Positions 10,570 through 21,430 of a DNA stretch of 37,769 nt are shown in pieces. A model generated the notes under the pieces. That model worked only from the letters and a program-made list of their open reading frames with translations. It was not told where the DNA came from and did not search any database. Location of the stretch: the NCBI GenBank assembly GCA_902761635.1, contig CACWLG010000025.1, forward strand, positions 1 to 37,769, read 5' to 3'. Every line of letters starts with the position of its first letter. Position 1 is the stretch's first letter. The DNA is from Oscillospiraceae bacterium (GTDB taxonomy: Bacteria > Bacillota > Clostridia > Oscillospirales > Oscillospiraceae). The translations under genes and the position numbers were made by a program.

Positions 10570-10573
<4 letters not shown>
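9491..10573 (-). CDS. M20-family amidohydrolase (M20D type)
   Basis: This 360-residue cytoplasmic metallohydrolase probably removes an acyl group from an N-acyl amino acid or cleaves a dipeptide-like amide. The metal ligands of the M20D group are visible: Cys84 and His86 in GCGHDGH, Glu117-Glu118 in HAEETG, His142 in GFHNCPGF and the late His in LHTPDYHW (about 334). The lid/dimerization domain lies between about 160 and 280. Its ATG overlaps the argH stop as ATGA, so it would be translationally coupled to an intact argH. Relatives include hippurate hydrolase, indole-acetyl-amino-acid hydrolase and N-acetyl-diaminopimelate deacetylase. N-acetylornithine deacetylation would fit the operon, but ArgE proteins belong to a different M20 subgroup, so I do not assign it. 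Confidence 0.88.
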
Positions 10574-11932
<1,359 letters not shown>

Positions 11933-11933
11933 C

Positions 11934-13154
<1,221 letters not shown>

Positions 13155-13192
13155 TGCAATGTCCTCCGAAGACTGAAATATTCGTTTGATGT

Positions 13193-13204
13193 GTATATTT
13201 ATAC
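13193..13204. promoter_or_regulatory. Operator-like palindrome over the argG -10 box
   Basis: GTATAAATATAC is a perfect palindrome of two 5-base arms and a 2-base centre, lying exactly on the -10 region. Its AT-rich symmetric form and position resemble an ArgR/AhrC box, and binding there would block RNA polymerase. The match to any specific ARG-box consensus is loose, and AT-rich -10 regions can be palindromic by chance. Confidence 0.4.
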
Positions 13205-13226
13205 TCTTCACTTCGGAAAAAGTCAA
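13198..13226 (-). promoter_or_regulatory. Promoter of the arginine operon (argG)
   Basis: On the minus strand the -35 box TTGACT (13226-13221) and the -10 box TATAAA (13203-13198) are 17 bp apart. This is close to the sigma-A consensus. Transcription should start near 13190, leaving a leader too short for a T-box or riboswitch. Confidence 0.85.
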
Positions 13227-13406
13227 GGCGTTATTCGGTCTTTCCTGCATTTTCATTCAAACTGCCCATTCCTGCGCAGGGCGGCCGGGCTGTTTTTGTG
13301 CGTTTTCAGAGGTATTACAGGCTGCCCCCCTTGCCGTCTGGCGGGAGAGGCGTTAAAATGAAACTGCATTTTCCCTGTCCGGCCGGGAACTTTTTCCGCC
13401 GGCTCC

Positions 13407-13420
13407 CGTCCAATTGGACG
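13407..13420. repeat. 14-bp perfect palindrome upstream of the DUF4349 gene
   Basis: CGTCCAATTGGACG reads identically on both strands. It lies in the 323-bp divergent gap (13155-13477), 58 bases before the DUF4349 start and about 180 bases upstream of the argG promoter. Such sites can be operators for dimeric repressors. Apart from this palindrome, the argG promoter and the two ribosome binding sites, I see nothing in the gap. A TATAAT at 13455-13460 has no -35 partner and is too close to the ribosome binding site. Confidence 0.4.
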
Positions 13421-13477
13421 AAGAGCATGAAGGGAAATGAATAAACGCTGACAATATAATGAATGGAGGACAAGACC

Positions 13478-14527
13478 ATGAAAATGAAAAGAACCTGCGC
13501 GCTCCTGCTGGCCCTGCTGATGTGCCTGGGACTCAGCGCCTGCGGTTCGGCCAAAAGCAGCGATTCGGTCATGCGGCAGGAGAGCGCCGTCTCAGCCGGC
13601 TATGTGCCCGCACCCGTACAGATGAGCGAAGCTGCCCCAATGGCGATGAACGCCGCCTACGATATGGCCTATGAGGAGGGCGGCTTCGGCAGAACGACCT
13701 CCGCCAAAGCGGAGGGCAGCGCGGAGGGAGGCAGCGAAGCTCCGGAGGAGAACCCGGAGAAGATCATTTACTCCGGCGACGCCACCGTGGAGACCACCGA
13801 GTTTGACAAGAGCATTGCAGACCTGGAGGCGATGATCGAGAAGGAGGGCGGCTTTATCGAGTCCAGCTCCGTCAACGGCAGCAACTACTATGACAGCGCC
13901 CGCGGCTACACCTCCCGCCGCAGCGCGAGCTACACCGTGCGCGTGCCGAGCGAAAAGTTCGGCGACATCATGTCCAGGCTCTCCACCTTCGGCAATGTCC
14001 CCTATACCTATACATATACCGAGAACGTCACCGCCCAGTACTACGACGTGCAGGCCCGCCTGCAGGCCCTGCAGGCCCAGGAGACACGGCTTGTGGAGAT
14101 GATGAAGATTGCGGAAACGGTGGAGGACATCATCACCATCGAGGACAAGCTCACCGACGTGCGCTACCGCATCGACTCCCTGCAGTCGAGCCTCAACAAC
14201 TGGGATCGCCGCGTGGCCTACAGCACCCTGAACATCACGGTCAAGGAGGTGCAGGTATACACCCCCGAGAAGCTCACAAAGATCAGCTACGGTGAAGAGC
14301 TCTGGCTCGCCTTTACGGACGCGCTGCGCAATGCCGGGCAGTTTTTCAAGGATCTGCTGGTTTTCCTGGTCTCCGCGATCCCGACGCTTGTGATCCTCGC
14401 GGTGCTGTTCTTCCTTTTCCGCCCGCTGCTCAGAAAGCTCTTCTCCGGCATGAAAAAGCGCAGGAGCGCGCGCAAGGCGGGCAAGAGCGGGATCATCCAG
14501 GACGCAAAGATCGAAAGTGAGAAGTGA
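13478..14527 (+). CDS. DUF4349-family membrane-anchored lipoprotein
   Basis: The product is 349 residues. An N-terminal lipoprotein signal ends in the lipobox LSAC (Cys about residue 22), followed by a low-complexity Ser/Glu/Ala-rich stretch. The DUF4349 domain spans roughly residues 90-270 and has the typical pattern of a strand-rich part, a coiled-coil hairpin (YYDVQARLQALQAQETRL) and VEDIITIEDKLTDVRYRID. One transmembrane helix follows at about 290-315 (FLVSAIPTLVILAVLFFLF), then a basic cytoplasmic tail. The function of DUF4349 proteins is not known. The start at 13478 is chosen because GGAGG lies eight bases upstream; an ATG five codons earlier overlaps that site. No clear promoter is visible. 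It is divergent from argG. Confidence 0.85.
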   Translation: MKMKRTCALLLALLMCLGLSACGSAKSSDSVMRQESAVSAGYVPAPVQMSEAAPMAMNAAYDMAYEEGGFGRTTSAKAEGSAEGGSEAPEENPEKIIYSGDATVETTEFDKSIADLEAMIEKEGGFIESSSVNGSNYYDSARGYTSRRSASYTVRVPSEKFGDIMSRLSTFGNVPYTYTYTENVTAQYYDVQARLQALQAQETRLVEMMKIAETVEDIITIEDKLTDVRYRIDSLQSSLNNWDRRVAYSTLNITVKEVQVYTPEKLTKISYGEELWLAFTDALRNAGQFFKDLLVFLVSAIPTLVILAVLFFLFRPLLRKLFSGMKKRRSARKAGKSGIIQDAKIESEK

Positions 14528-14528
14528 C

Positions 14529-14557
14529 TTCACGTGCGGCAGGTTTTGTGCTATACT
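14529..14557 (+). promoter_or_regulatory. Promoter of the HAD hydrolase gene
   Basis: TTCACG (14529-14534) and TATACT (14552-14557) are separated by 17 bp. Transcription would start near 14564, about 20 bases before the GTG start. The boxes lie directly after the DUF4349 stop. Confidence 0.6.
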
Positions 14558-14584
14558 GTCGAAAAAACAGATCGGAGCACAGAC

Positions 14585-15235
14585 GTGAAATACAAATGCC
14601 TGGTTTTCGACCATGACGATACCGTCGTCAACTCTACCGCCACCATCCATCATCCCTGCTTTGTGGAATACCTGCGGGAGTTCTACCCCGGGGAGAGCAT
14701 GAGCCTGGAGGACTATTTTCTCCTGAATTTTGACCCGGGCTTTGTCCCCATGTGCCGGGAGCGCTACGGCATGACGGACGCGGACCTCACCCACGAGGCC
14801 CGCTTCTGGCAGAACTATGTGAAGGACCATGTCCCCATCGCCTACCCCGGCATCCGGGAGATCATGGAGCGGCAGCGGGCGGAGGGCGGCCTTGTGTGCG
14901 TGGTGTCCCACTCCTTTGACTACAACATCCGCCGGGACTATGCGGCAAACGGCCTGCCGGAGCCGGACGCGGTCTACGGCTGGGAGCGGCCGGAGAGCCA
15001 GCGCAAGCCCAATCCCTTCCCGCTGACGGATCTCATGGAACGCTTTTCCCTCCGGCCCTCCGAGGTACTGATGATCGACGATCTGAAGCCCGGCTACGAC
15101 ATGGCCGCCGCCGTGGGGGCGGACTTCGCCGCTGCGGGCTGGGCCTATGATATCCCGGAGATCGAACGCTTCATGCGCCAAAACTGCCCTCTGTATTTTA
15201 AGACAGTAAAAGAACTGGCAGATTGGCTGAAATGA
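14585..15235 (+). CDS. HAD-superfamily hydrolase
   Basis: This is a cytoplasmic phosphatase-like protein of 216 residues. HAD motif I is FDHDDT (nucleophile Asp9, general acid Asp11), motif II is the Ser in VVSHS, motif III is the Lys in QRKPNPF, and motif IV is MIDDLKPG. The alpha-helical cap between motifs I and II suits a small-molecule phosphatase of the phosphoglycolate phosphatase/beta-phosphoglucomutase-like group. The start is taken as GTG at 14585, with CGGAG upstream and a promoter ending at 14557. An earlier ATG at 14534 falls between the promoter boxes. The substrate cannot be read from the sequence. Confidence 0.85.
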   Translation: MKYKCLVFDHDDTVVNSTATIHHPCFVEYLREFYPGESMSLEDYFLLNFDPGFVPMCRERYGMTDADLTHEARFWQNYVKDHVPIAYPGIREIMERQRAEGGLVCVVSHSFDYNIRRDYAANGLPEPDAVYGWERPESQRKPNPFPLTDLMERFSLRPSEVLMIDDLKPGYDMAAAVGADFAAAGWAYDIPEIERFMRQNCPLYFKTVKELADWLK

Positions 15236-15237
15236 TA

Positions 15238-15289
15238 CAACGCCCTGGCGAAACCGTACCGAAATACGGATCGCCGGGGCGTTGTTTTT
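15238..15289 (+). terminator. Intrinsic terminator after the HAD gene
   Basis: CAACGCCCTGGCG (15238-15250) pairs with CGCCGGGGCGTTG (15272-15284) with one wobble, and a T-run follows. The 21-base loop contains a small CCGTA/TACGG helix. It begins 3 bases after the HAD stop. It also lies just past the stop of the convergent DUF4015-like gene but has no U-tract in that direction. Confidence 0.85.
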
Positions 15290-15295
15290 GACTTG

Positions 15296-16423
15296 TCACT
15301 CCTCCGGGCCGTCGACCAGGATCCAGCTCGAATTTTCGGGGATATAGTTGACCACAACGGGGACCAGCCTGTCGTAGACGTTGCCGGTGCGCACATTGCC
15401 CGCAATATCCTCCACGTTAAATTCATAGGTGAATTTGTCCGTTTCCAGATACACCCGGTCGTACAGCTGCATGAACAGCACCGCGTTCTGCCCGGTGGTG
15501 TAATCATCGCGCACCAGGGCCTCACGGGTCTTGCAGTAGATGGACAGCACCTTTTCCCGGTCGCGCAGCTTGTCGGCCACCCCGGCGGCAAGGCCGCATA
15601 CTGCGGCGACAGAGCTGCGGGTGGTGGAGATCTCGCGCGTATAGCTCAGGGGAATGGCCTCGGCCAGGGAGGGGTGGCACACGTCCGCCAGCACCACCTC
15701 ATCAAAGCCGAGGTCGTAGAGCTCCTGCACCATCTCGGCGATCCAGGTCCTGAGATCCAGGTTATAGGGGTCAAGCCAGGTGCCGAGCCCGTCAGTATAG
15801 TTGAGGCCCGCCTCGGTGTGGATGCAGTAGGCGGTGGTGCGGGTGGGCAGCAGCTCGTCGATGCAGCAGCTGATCTGCGCCACAAGATAGATGTCCTGAC
15901 CCTTGAGCTTTTCGATCATCTCCGGCATCGCGGCGGTCAGCTCCGTCTCCTGGGTGAGGGAGTAGGCCATGGCCATCCGGGACTGGGACTGCCAGAGACA
16001 CACACCGCTGCGGGGCTTCATCTCCAGCACCAGGGCATTGCCCGCCACAAGACGCGAGGCGTATTCAATGATCTTGCTGGGGTTCACATTGACCGCGGGA
16101 ATAAAGATCGCGCGCACCGGAGGCGCGTTCTTCCCGGCATGGCTCTTCACATAGCTGTAGTCGGCCTCGTCAAACACCAGCGGCACACTCACCGGCTCAA
16201 AGCTGCGGATGGTGTGGCCCTCGCTGTCTACCGTGACGCCCTTGCCCTCCGTGAGGATGGGCAGCTCGATCTTGACGCCGTCCTTGGAAATGACGGCGTA
16301 TTTCTGCATCCCGTAAAACAGCACCAGCATGACCGAAAAGAGCGCCAGCAGCACAATGAAGGGGACAAAGGCGTAGTTTCGCCGTTTGCGCTTGCCCTTG
16401 TAAAATTCCTGTGCCCGCGCCAA
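15296..16423 (-). CDS. Membrane-anchored putative glycoside hydrolase (DUF4015-like)
   Basis: The protein has 375 residues. A basic start (KGKRKRRNY) is followed by one transmembrane helix at about residues 18-38, so the rest should lie outside the membrane. The external part resembles the DUF4015 putative glycoside hydrolase family, which is predicted to form a TIM barrel. Features in line with this are VRAIFIPAVNVNPSKI (strand 1), ALVLEMKPRSG, WIAEMVQELYDLGFDEVVLADV and a C-terminal VLFMQLYDRVYLET. The acidic residues in the EVVLAD strand are candidates for catalysis. It starts 3 bases after the rpiB stop, so the two are probably co-transcribed. Family assignment is from memory of the pattern. 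Confidence 0.7.
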   Translation of the reverse strand: MARAQEFYKGKRKRRNYAFVPFIVLLALFSVMLVLFYGMQKYAVISKDGVKIELPILTEGKGVTVDSEGHTIRSFEPVSVPLVFDEADYSYVKSHAGKNAPPVRAIFIPAVNVNPSKIIEYASRLVAGNALVLEMKPRSGVCLWQSQSRMAMAYSLTQETELTAAMPEMIEKLKGQDIYLVAQISCCIDELLPTRTTAYCIHTEAGLNYTDGLGTWLDPYNLDLRTWIAEMVQELYDLGFDEVVLADVCHPSLAEAIPLSYTREISTTRSSVAAVCGLAAGVADKLRDREKVLSIYCKTREALVRDDYTTGQNAVLFMQLYDRVYLETDKFTYEFNVEDIAGNVRTGNVYDRLVPVVVNYIPENSSWILVDGPEE

Positions 16424-16426
16424 GGA

Positions 16427-16855
16427 TCAGCCCTCGATCTGAGAGATGCGGCGTATGTGCCGGGGGTCGTTGGAGAAGGGCGTGTCAAGGAAGGTGTCGG
16501 TGATCTTGACGGCAAGCCCCTCGCCCACCACGCGCGCGCCCATGCAGAGAATGTTGGCGTCGTTGTGCAGGCGCGTAGCCTCGGCGCTGAAGCAGTCGCC
16601 GCAGAGGGCGGCGCGGACGCCGGGGATTTTGTTGGCCGTGATGGACACGCCGATGCCGGTGCCGCAGATGAGGATGCCGCGCTCACATTCACCGCTCACG
16701 ACCGCGTTGGCGACGGCCTTGGCATACTGCGGATAATCACAGGAGTCTTCGGAATAGGTGCCGTAGTCCTTGTAAGCGAGTCCTCTCCGGTCAAGATGCG
16801 CCATCAAAGCCTGTTTCAGGGCGAAACCGCCGTGGTCACTGCCGATTGCAATCAT
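16427..16855 (-). CDS. rpiB: Ribose-5-phosphate isomerase B
   Basis: RpiB interconverts ribose 5-phosphate and ribulose 5-phosphate in the non-oxidative pentose phosphate pathway. The 142-residue product is the normal length. Key features are GSDHGGF at the N-terminus (Asp7, His8), the catalytic Cys64 in LICGTGIGVSI, and His97 in RLHNDANILCMGAR. The start at 16855 has AAGGAGG eight bases upstream. It could act on allose 6-phosphate or a related sugar phosphate, as some RpiB homologues do. It leads a two-gene operon with the DUF4015-like gene and has its own promoter. Confidence 0.95.
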   Translation of the reverse strand: MIAIGSDHGGFALKQALMAHLDRRGLAYKDYGTYSEDSCDYPQYAKAVANAVVSGECERGILICGTGIGVSITANKIPGVRAALCGDCFSAEATRLHNDANILCMGARVVGEGLAVKITDTFLDTPFSNDPRHIRRISQIEG

Positions 16856-16884
16856 ATCTATTGCCTCCTTGAAAAGATCAAATT

Positions 16885-16913
16885 ATTCTAACATAAAACA
16901 GGGAAAGTATCAA
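16885..16913 (-). promoter_or_regulatory. rpiB promoter (extended -10)
   Basis: On the minus strand TTGATA (16913-16908) and TAGAAT (16890-16885) are 17 bp apart. The sequence TGT directly before the -10 box makes it an extended -10 promoter. Transcription would start near 16878, 23 bases before the ATG. Confidence 0.75.
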
Positions 16914-16933
16914 GTTTTGCTTTTTGGCAAAAC
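16914..16933 (-). terminator. Weak terminator-like hairpin after sbcC
   Basis: GTTTTGC and GCAAAAC form a perfect 7-bp stem with a 6-base loop, 9 bases after the sbcC stop. The following sequence on the minus strand (TTGATACTTT) is only partly U-rich and includes the rpiB -35 box. Termination may be incomplete, letting sbcC transcripts run into rpiB. Confidence 0.45.
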
Positions 16934-16942
16934 ATGCTTTCC

Positions 16943-19900
16943 TCACGGCAGCTCCAGTGTCAGCGTGCTGCCCTTTTCACCGCTGCGGACGCGGATCTTC
17001 TGGGGAATGCTCTCGCTGAGCTTGTCCACGTGGGAGATGATGCCCACAAGGCGCTTGCCCTCGGTGAGCTGGTTGAGAACATCCAGGGCCTTGTCCAGCA
17101 CGTCGTCTGAAAGCGTGCCGAAGCCCTCGTCGATAAACAGGGCCTCCATCTGCCGCCCGCCCGCGTGGCTGCGCACCACGTCCGAAAGGCCCAGGGCCAG
17201 GGCCAGGGAGGTGAAGAAGGCCTCGCCCCCGGAGAGAGAGCCGGAGGGCCGGGGCTGACCGGTGCTGTTGTCCAGGACTTCGATCTCAAGCCCGGCCTTG
17301 GCGTTTCTGCGGTCCGCGGCGGCCTTGTGCACCAGCTCGTAACGCCCGCCGCTCATGAGCGCGAGGCGGCGGTTTGCCATCTCCAGGATCTCCCGGAACA
17401 CCGCGCCCATCACATAGCGGTCAAAGCTGAGCTTGCCGCCTTCCCCGTTTGCCCCCATGGCGAGAGCCGCCAGACGGTCAAGGCGCGTCCATGCCCCCTC
17501 GCTCTCCAGGAGAGAAGCGCGCAGGGCCGCAGCCTTCTCCAGCACCTGCTCGTGATTGGACAGGAGAGAGGCGCGTGCGGTGCAGGCCTCGTTTGCTTCG
17601 CCGCAGGCTTGCCCGCATGCGGCAAGCTCCGCATCCAGCGCGCCAAGATCCGTGTGCTGCTTCCCGGCGGTCTGCGCCTCCAGCTTCTTGAGCTGCGCCC
17701 CGGTATAGTGCAGGGCTTCCTCGTGGGCGGCAAAGCGGCGCTGCTCCGCCTTGAGCCAGTCCTCCGCGTCCTCCGCGCCGATGGGCGCGAGGGCAAGCCG
17801 AACTGCGCCCGCGCCGGCAAAGCCGGTCTCGTCCAGGGTGGAGGCAAGCGCCGTCTGTGCGGCCTGCCGCTCCGCCTGCTGGCGTTCGGCAAGGATGCGT
17901 TTCTCCCGCAGGGCGCCGCTTGCGGTGTCAAGGCGATGCGCAGCCCCCTCCAGGGCAGCGCGGTGGGCCTGCACCTCGGCGGAGAGCCGGGAAAGCCTTG
18001 CCTCCAGCGCGCGCTTCTCCGCTCCGGCGCGCTCGTCGTCCGGGTAGGGAAGCTGCTTTTGGAGCTCTTTCATCGCGGCGAGGGCAGCCTGGGCTGCCGC
18101 ATCCTGCAGGCCGACTTCCTTTTCCAGCGCCTCGATGCGAAGCTGCAGGGCCTTCTGCTGCGACTCCTTCTCCGGCTGCTGCGCCTTATAGCGTCGGCGC
18201 TCACTCTGCCTGGCGAGGGCCTTGGCATACGCCGCAGCCGTGTCCCGATTTAATGCGCGTGCCTCGGCAAGGACGGCGGCAAGCCGGCTCTCGTTGGCGA
18301 GCATGTCCCAGCCGTCACAGTCCGGCAGCAGGGGCAGCGCCCTCTCGAGCAGCGCCGTTTTGCGCGCCTCAAGATGGGTGTCAAGGGCCGCGAGGGCGGT
18401 CTCCTCCCGGCTGCGCTGCTGCTCGGCCTTCTCACGCTCGGCCCTGGCCTGCTCCACCGCCTGCCGCTCCGGGGTTTCTGCGGCGGGGACGGCAAGCTGC
18501 GGGATCTGCGCCCTGCCCAGGCGGCTGCGGCAGACGGGACAGTCCGCCTCGCCCTCCGCCTCCAGCCGCTGCCGGAGCTCTCCCGCCAGAAGCCCGGCCT
18601 GCCCGGCGATAAAGCGGCGGTAGAGATCGGAATACTGCGCCTCCGCCGCGATGGCCTGCGCCGTCAATTCGGCAAAGCGCGCCTGCAGCTTGAGGCGGCT
18701 CTGCTCCCGCTCCCGGATCGCACGGATCTCCGCACGGATGCCGTTTTCCCCGTCCAGGGCCTCCAGCCGCTCCCTTGCGCGCTCGTCCCGGTAGGAAGCC
18801 TCCGCCGCCTCGGCGTCCGCGTTCTCGAGGGTGAGGAGCTTTTTGCGCAGCTCCTCCAGCTCTGCCGTGACATCGGCAAGCTTTTTCTCCTCCCGCGCCT
18901 GCTCGCCGGCCGCCTCGGCGGCCGCCTGGCAGGCGGCGCTTCTCTCCGCCTGCCGCTGACGGAGATCGGCATAACGGGGCAACAGCTCTTCAATGGTATG
19001 GATCTTCGCTGAGAGGGCGGTGATCTCCGCTGCGGTTGCGGCGTCCGCGTCAACGGCGGCCTGCGCGGCCTGCACATCTGCCCGGCAGGCATCGCACTCT
19101 GTGTTCAGCGCCTCGATCTCGGTGCAGGTGGCGGTCTCGGCGGCCTCGGCTTTCTCCACGCGCTCCAGCGCGGGCCTTACCCGGTGCACGGCCCTTTCGG
19201 CGAGGGCCCAGGCATCCTGACGCGCCTGGATCTCCGGCCCCTGCGCCTGCAGGGCGGCCATCGTCTGCCGCAGCTTCTCCAGCTCCCGGAGCTGCTCGTT
19301 GTCCGCTGCAGCGGCGCCCTTTCGGGTGTTGAGGGCGGCAATCTGCCGTTCACAGTCCGCCCGCACGGCATGGAGCCGCCCAAGCTCCGCCCGGTCCGCC
19401 TCGGCGAGATTCTGCAGGCTTTCTATGAGGGCAGGGTGCTCGGGGAGAAAGCGGGCGGCCTCCTCCTCGGAAAGACCCTCGGGCAGGCGGAGGCTGTTGT
19501 GTATGAGAACACGCAGGCGCTCGCACTGCTCCTGGCGCTCGGCGCGCAGGGAATCCCGCGCTCCGGCCAGCAGATTCTGGTACCAGACATAGGGCGCGCT
19601 GTCAAAGAGCTTGCCCAGGATCTCATTTTTCTTGTCGCTGTCGGCCTTGAGAAATTCCCGGAATTCCCCCTGGGCCAGCATGATGATCTTGCGAAACTGC
19701 TCGGCATTGAGGCCGAGCAGCGCCTCAATGCGGGCGGTGACCTTCGTGGCCCCCTCCAGCACCTCCCGCTCAGGCTCCCAGAGCAGGGCGCTGATCTTCG
19801 CCTCGCCGTACTGATTGTCGCTGCCGCGCTTTTTGGTAAAGTGGATGCTGCGCTCGACCGTGTATTCCCTGCCGCCCTGGCTGAAGCGCAGGCGCACCAC

Positions 19901-20128
19901 CGTGTCGGTGGACTTGGGCACGCGGTCGCAGTGGAACATGTCGGGGCTGCGCTCACTGCCGCTGGCAACGCCGTAGAGGGCGAAGCTGATGGCATCGAAG
20001 AGGGTGGTCTTCCCGGCGCCGGTGTCCCCGGTCACGAGATACAGGCCCTGCCGCAGCGCCTCAAAGGGCAGCGAGGTCGGCGCGGCATAGGAGCCGAAGG
20101 CGGTCATTTCCAGATAAAGAGGTCTCAT
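16943..20128 (-). CDS. sbcC: Exonuclease subunit SbcC (Rad50-type ATPase)
   Basis: SbcC is the SMC-like ATPase of the SbcCD nuclease, which cuts DNA hairpins and blocked ends during replication and repair. The 1061-residue product has Walker A GDTGAGKT at residues 34-41 and two long coiled-coil arms (about 190-510 and 545-870, rich in Ala, Glu and Arg). The zinc hook CPVC is at 530-533 in the middle. The ABC signature SLSGGEAFF and Walker B ALFIDEGFGTL are near the C-terminus. The ATG overlaps the sbcD stop as ATGA, so the subunits are translationally coupled. Confidence 0.96.
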   Translation of the reverse strand: MRPLYLEMTAFGSYAAPTSLPFEALRQGLYLVTGDTGAGKTTLFDAISFALYGVASGSERSPDMFHCDRVPKSTDTVVRLRFSQGGREYTVERSIHFTKKRGSDNQYGEAKISALLWEPEREVLEGATKVTARIEALLGLNAEQFRKIIMLAQGEFREFLKADSDKKNEILGKLFDSAPYVWYQNLLAGARDSLRAERQEQCERLRVLIHNSLRLPEGLSEEEAARFLPEHPALIESLQNLAEADRAELGRLHAVRADCERQIAALNTRKGAAAADNEQLRELEKLRQTMAALQAQGPEIQARQDAWALAERAVHRVRPALERVEKAEAAETATCTEIEALNTECDACRADVQAAQAAVDADAATAAEITALSAKIHTIEELLPRYADLRQRQAERSAACQAAAEAAGEQAREEKKLADVTAELEELRKKLLTLENADAEAAEASYRDERARERLEALDGENGIRAEIRAIREREQSRLKLQARFAELTAQAIAAEAQYSDLYRRFIAGQAGLLAGELRQRLEAEGEADCPVCRSRLGRAQIPQLAVPAAETPERQAVEQARAEREKAEQQRSREETALAALDTHLEARKTALLERALPLLPDCDGWDMLANESRLAAVLAEARALNRDTAAAYAKALARQSERRRYKAQQPEKESQQKALQLRIEALEKEVGLQDAAAQAALAAMKELQKQLPYPDDERAGAEKRALEARLSRLSAEVQAHRAALEGAAHRLDTASGALREKRILAERQQAERQAAQTALASTLDETGFAGAGAVRLALAPIGAEDAEDWLKAEQRRFAAHEEALHYTGAQLKKLEAQTAGKQHTDLGALDAELAACGQACGEANEACTARASLLSNHEQVLEKAAALRASLLESEGAWTRLDRLAALAMGANGEGGKLSFDRYVMGAVFREILEMANRRLALMSGGRYELVHKAAADRRNAKAGLEIEVLDNSTGQPRPSGSLSGGEAFFTSLALALGLSDVVRSHAGGRQMEALFIDEGFGTLSDDVLDKALDVLNQLTEGKRLVGIISHVDKLSESIPQKIRVRSGEKGSTLTLELP

Positions 20129-21369
20129 ACGCGCGCCTCCTGTTCTGCCGCAAAATCAAGCAGCTTCCGGATCTCCCGCTCTGTCGGCGGGGTGTGGGGA
20201 TCGGTGTGCCGCAAAAGCTCCCCCGTAAAGCGAAGGAGCGCTTCATCCTCCTCCGTGGGCGGGACGCCGCAAGCGCGGTCGGTGTGGAAATCGCCGAACA
20301 GGGCCTCCACGCTTTTTTGCTCCACATCGTCGCGGGAGAGGGCGCCGGTCTCGCCGGTGAACTGCTCATATTCCGAACAGATCTCCATCACGATGCTGTC
20401 CCGGCTCTCATAGAGCTCGTGGAAAAAGGCGGCGATCTCGGGGCTGAGGCGGCAATCTGTCAGCACGATGCGGAGATATTCGCCCCGCCTTGGGTCAGAG
20501 AGCGCCTCGGCGCGCAGGGCATCCCAGGTCCCCCGGAGCTCCCGCATGGGGTGCAGGGGCGGCAGGACGAGGGTCTCGGTGCGCACCGGCTCTCCCTTTC
20601 TGCCGAGCTCCACCAGCACGGGGCCCTTGGGGGGCTGGCGCGTCTCGTTGAAGTGGTAGCAGAGCGGCGAGCCCGCGTAGCGCACGCTGTCTCTCCCCAC
20701 CGGGCAGGCCGCATGGATGTGCCCGAGGGCCACATAGTCAAAGCCGTCAAAGGCGCTGAAGTCGATCTGCCCGACGCCGCCCACCATGGCCTCGGAGCCG
20801 CCGCGCTCGGCCTCCGTGCCGCCCGCCGTCACATTCTGGTGGGCGATGAGTACATTGCGCCCGGCAAAGTCCACGCCCTGGCGCGCAAGGAGGGCGCGCA
20901 CGGCACTGTCGCTGTCGGGAAAGCGCGCTTCCCCCAGGGCCTCGGAGACAAGGGCGGGAAAAACGTACGGCATCAGCCAGAAGGTGACCGGGCCGTCGGC
21001 GTCCTGCAGCGTCACATGCCGCAGCTCCGGGGCTTCACAGAGGGAGGCGGAGATGTACAGTCCCTCCCGCGCGAGCAGGGGGTGGAGGAAGGAGAGACGC
21101 TGCACCGAATCATGATTCCCGGCGCAGAGCATGACCGGGATACCGAGCGTGTGCAGCGCGGTGAGCATATGGCTGAAAAGCTGGACCGCCTCGCCGGAAG
21201 GGGCACTGCGGTCGTAGACATCTCCGGCGATGACAAGCGCGTCCGGGCGCAGCCTCTCGGCAAGGGAGAGAAACTGCTCGACCCAGGCGGACTGGTCGCC
21301 GTTATCCAGCAGGGAAGTGCCGTAGATGGATTTGCCGAGGTGCAGATCCGCAAGATGCATAAAGCGCAT
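20125..21369 (-). CDS. sbcD: Exonuclease subunit SbcD (Mre11-type nuclease)
   Basis: SbcD is the metallophosphoesterase that does the cutting in SbcCD. The 414-residue protein shows the phosphodiesterase motifs in order: HLADLHLGKS (residues 5-14), GDVYDRSAP, GNHDS, the IAHQN histidine, and GHIHAA. The C-terminal part is the capping and SbcC-binding region. The start has AAAGGAG about nine bases upstream, and a promoter with an extended -10 lies just before it. sbcC follows with a 4-base overlap. Confidence 0.96.
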   Translation of the reverse strand: MRFMHLADLHLGKSIYGTSLLDNGDQSAWVEQFLSLAERLRPDALVIAGDVYDRSAPSGEAVQLFSHMLTALHTLGIPVMLCAGNHDSVQRLSFLHPLLAREGLYISASLCEAPELRHVTLQDADGPVTFWLMPYVFPALVSEALGEARFPDSDSAVRALLARQGVDFAGRNVLIAHQNVTAGGTEAERGGSEAMVGGVGQIDFSAFDGFDYVALGHIHAACPVGRDSVRYAGSPLCYHFNETRQPPKGPVLVELGRKGEPVRTETLVLPPLHPMRELRGTWDALRAEALSDPRRGEYLRIVLTDCRLSPEIAAFFHELYESRDSIVMEICSEYEQFTGETGALSRDDVEQKSVEALFGDFHTDRACGVPPTEEDEALLRFTGELLRHTDPHTPPTEREIRKLLDFAAEQEARV

Positions 21370-21401
21370 GGCGATGCTCCTTTATCGTTGATTGTGACAG
21401 C

Positions 21402-21430
21402 ATTATACCAAAGCAAAGGACAATTGAAAA
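21402..21430 (-). promoter_or_regulatory. sbcDC promoter (extended -10)
   Basis: On the minus strand the -10 box TATAAT (21407-21402) is preceded by TGG, giving an extended -10. A weak -35, TTTTCA (21430-21425), lies at 17-bp spacing. The -35 box coincides with the U-tract of the upstream terminator, so one operon ends where the next begins. Confidence 0.75.

Noticed and set aside
13155-13200. T-box or riboswitch leader for argG
   Set aside because: The promoter lies about 45 bases from the start codon, so the leader is too short for such an element.
13451-13460. TATAAT as the -10 box for the DUF4349 gene
   Set aside because: No -35 box is found at 16-18 bp, and transcription would start inside the ribosome binding site.
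13315-13572. Minus-strand 85-codon frame in the argG/DUF4349 gap
   Set aside because: It lies across the gap and the DUF4349 signal region, has no ribosome binding site and no recognisable pattern.
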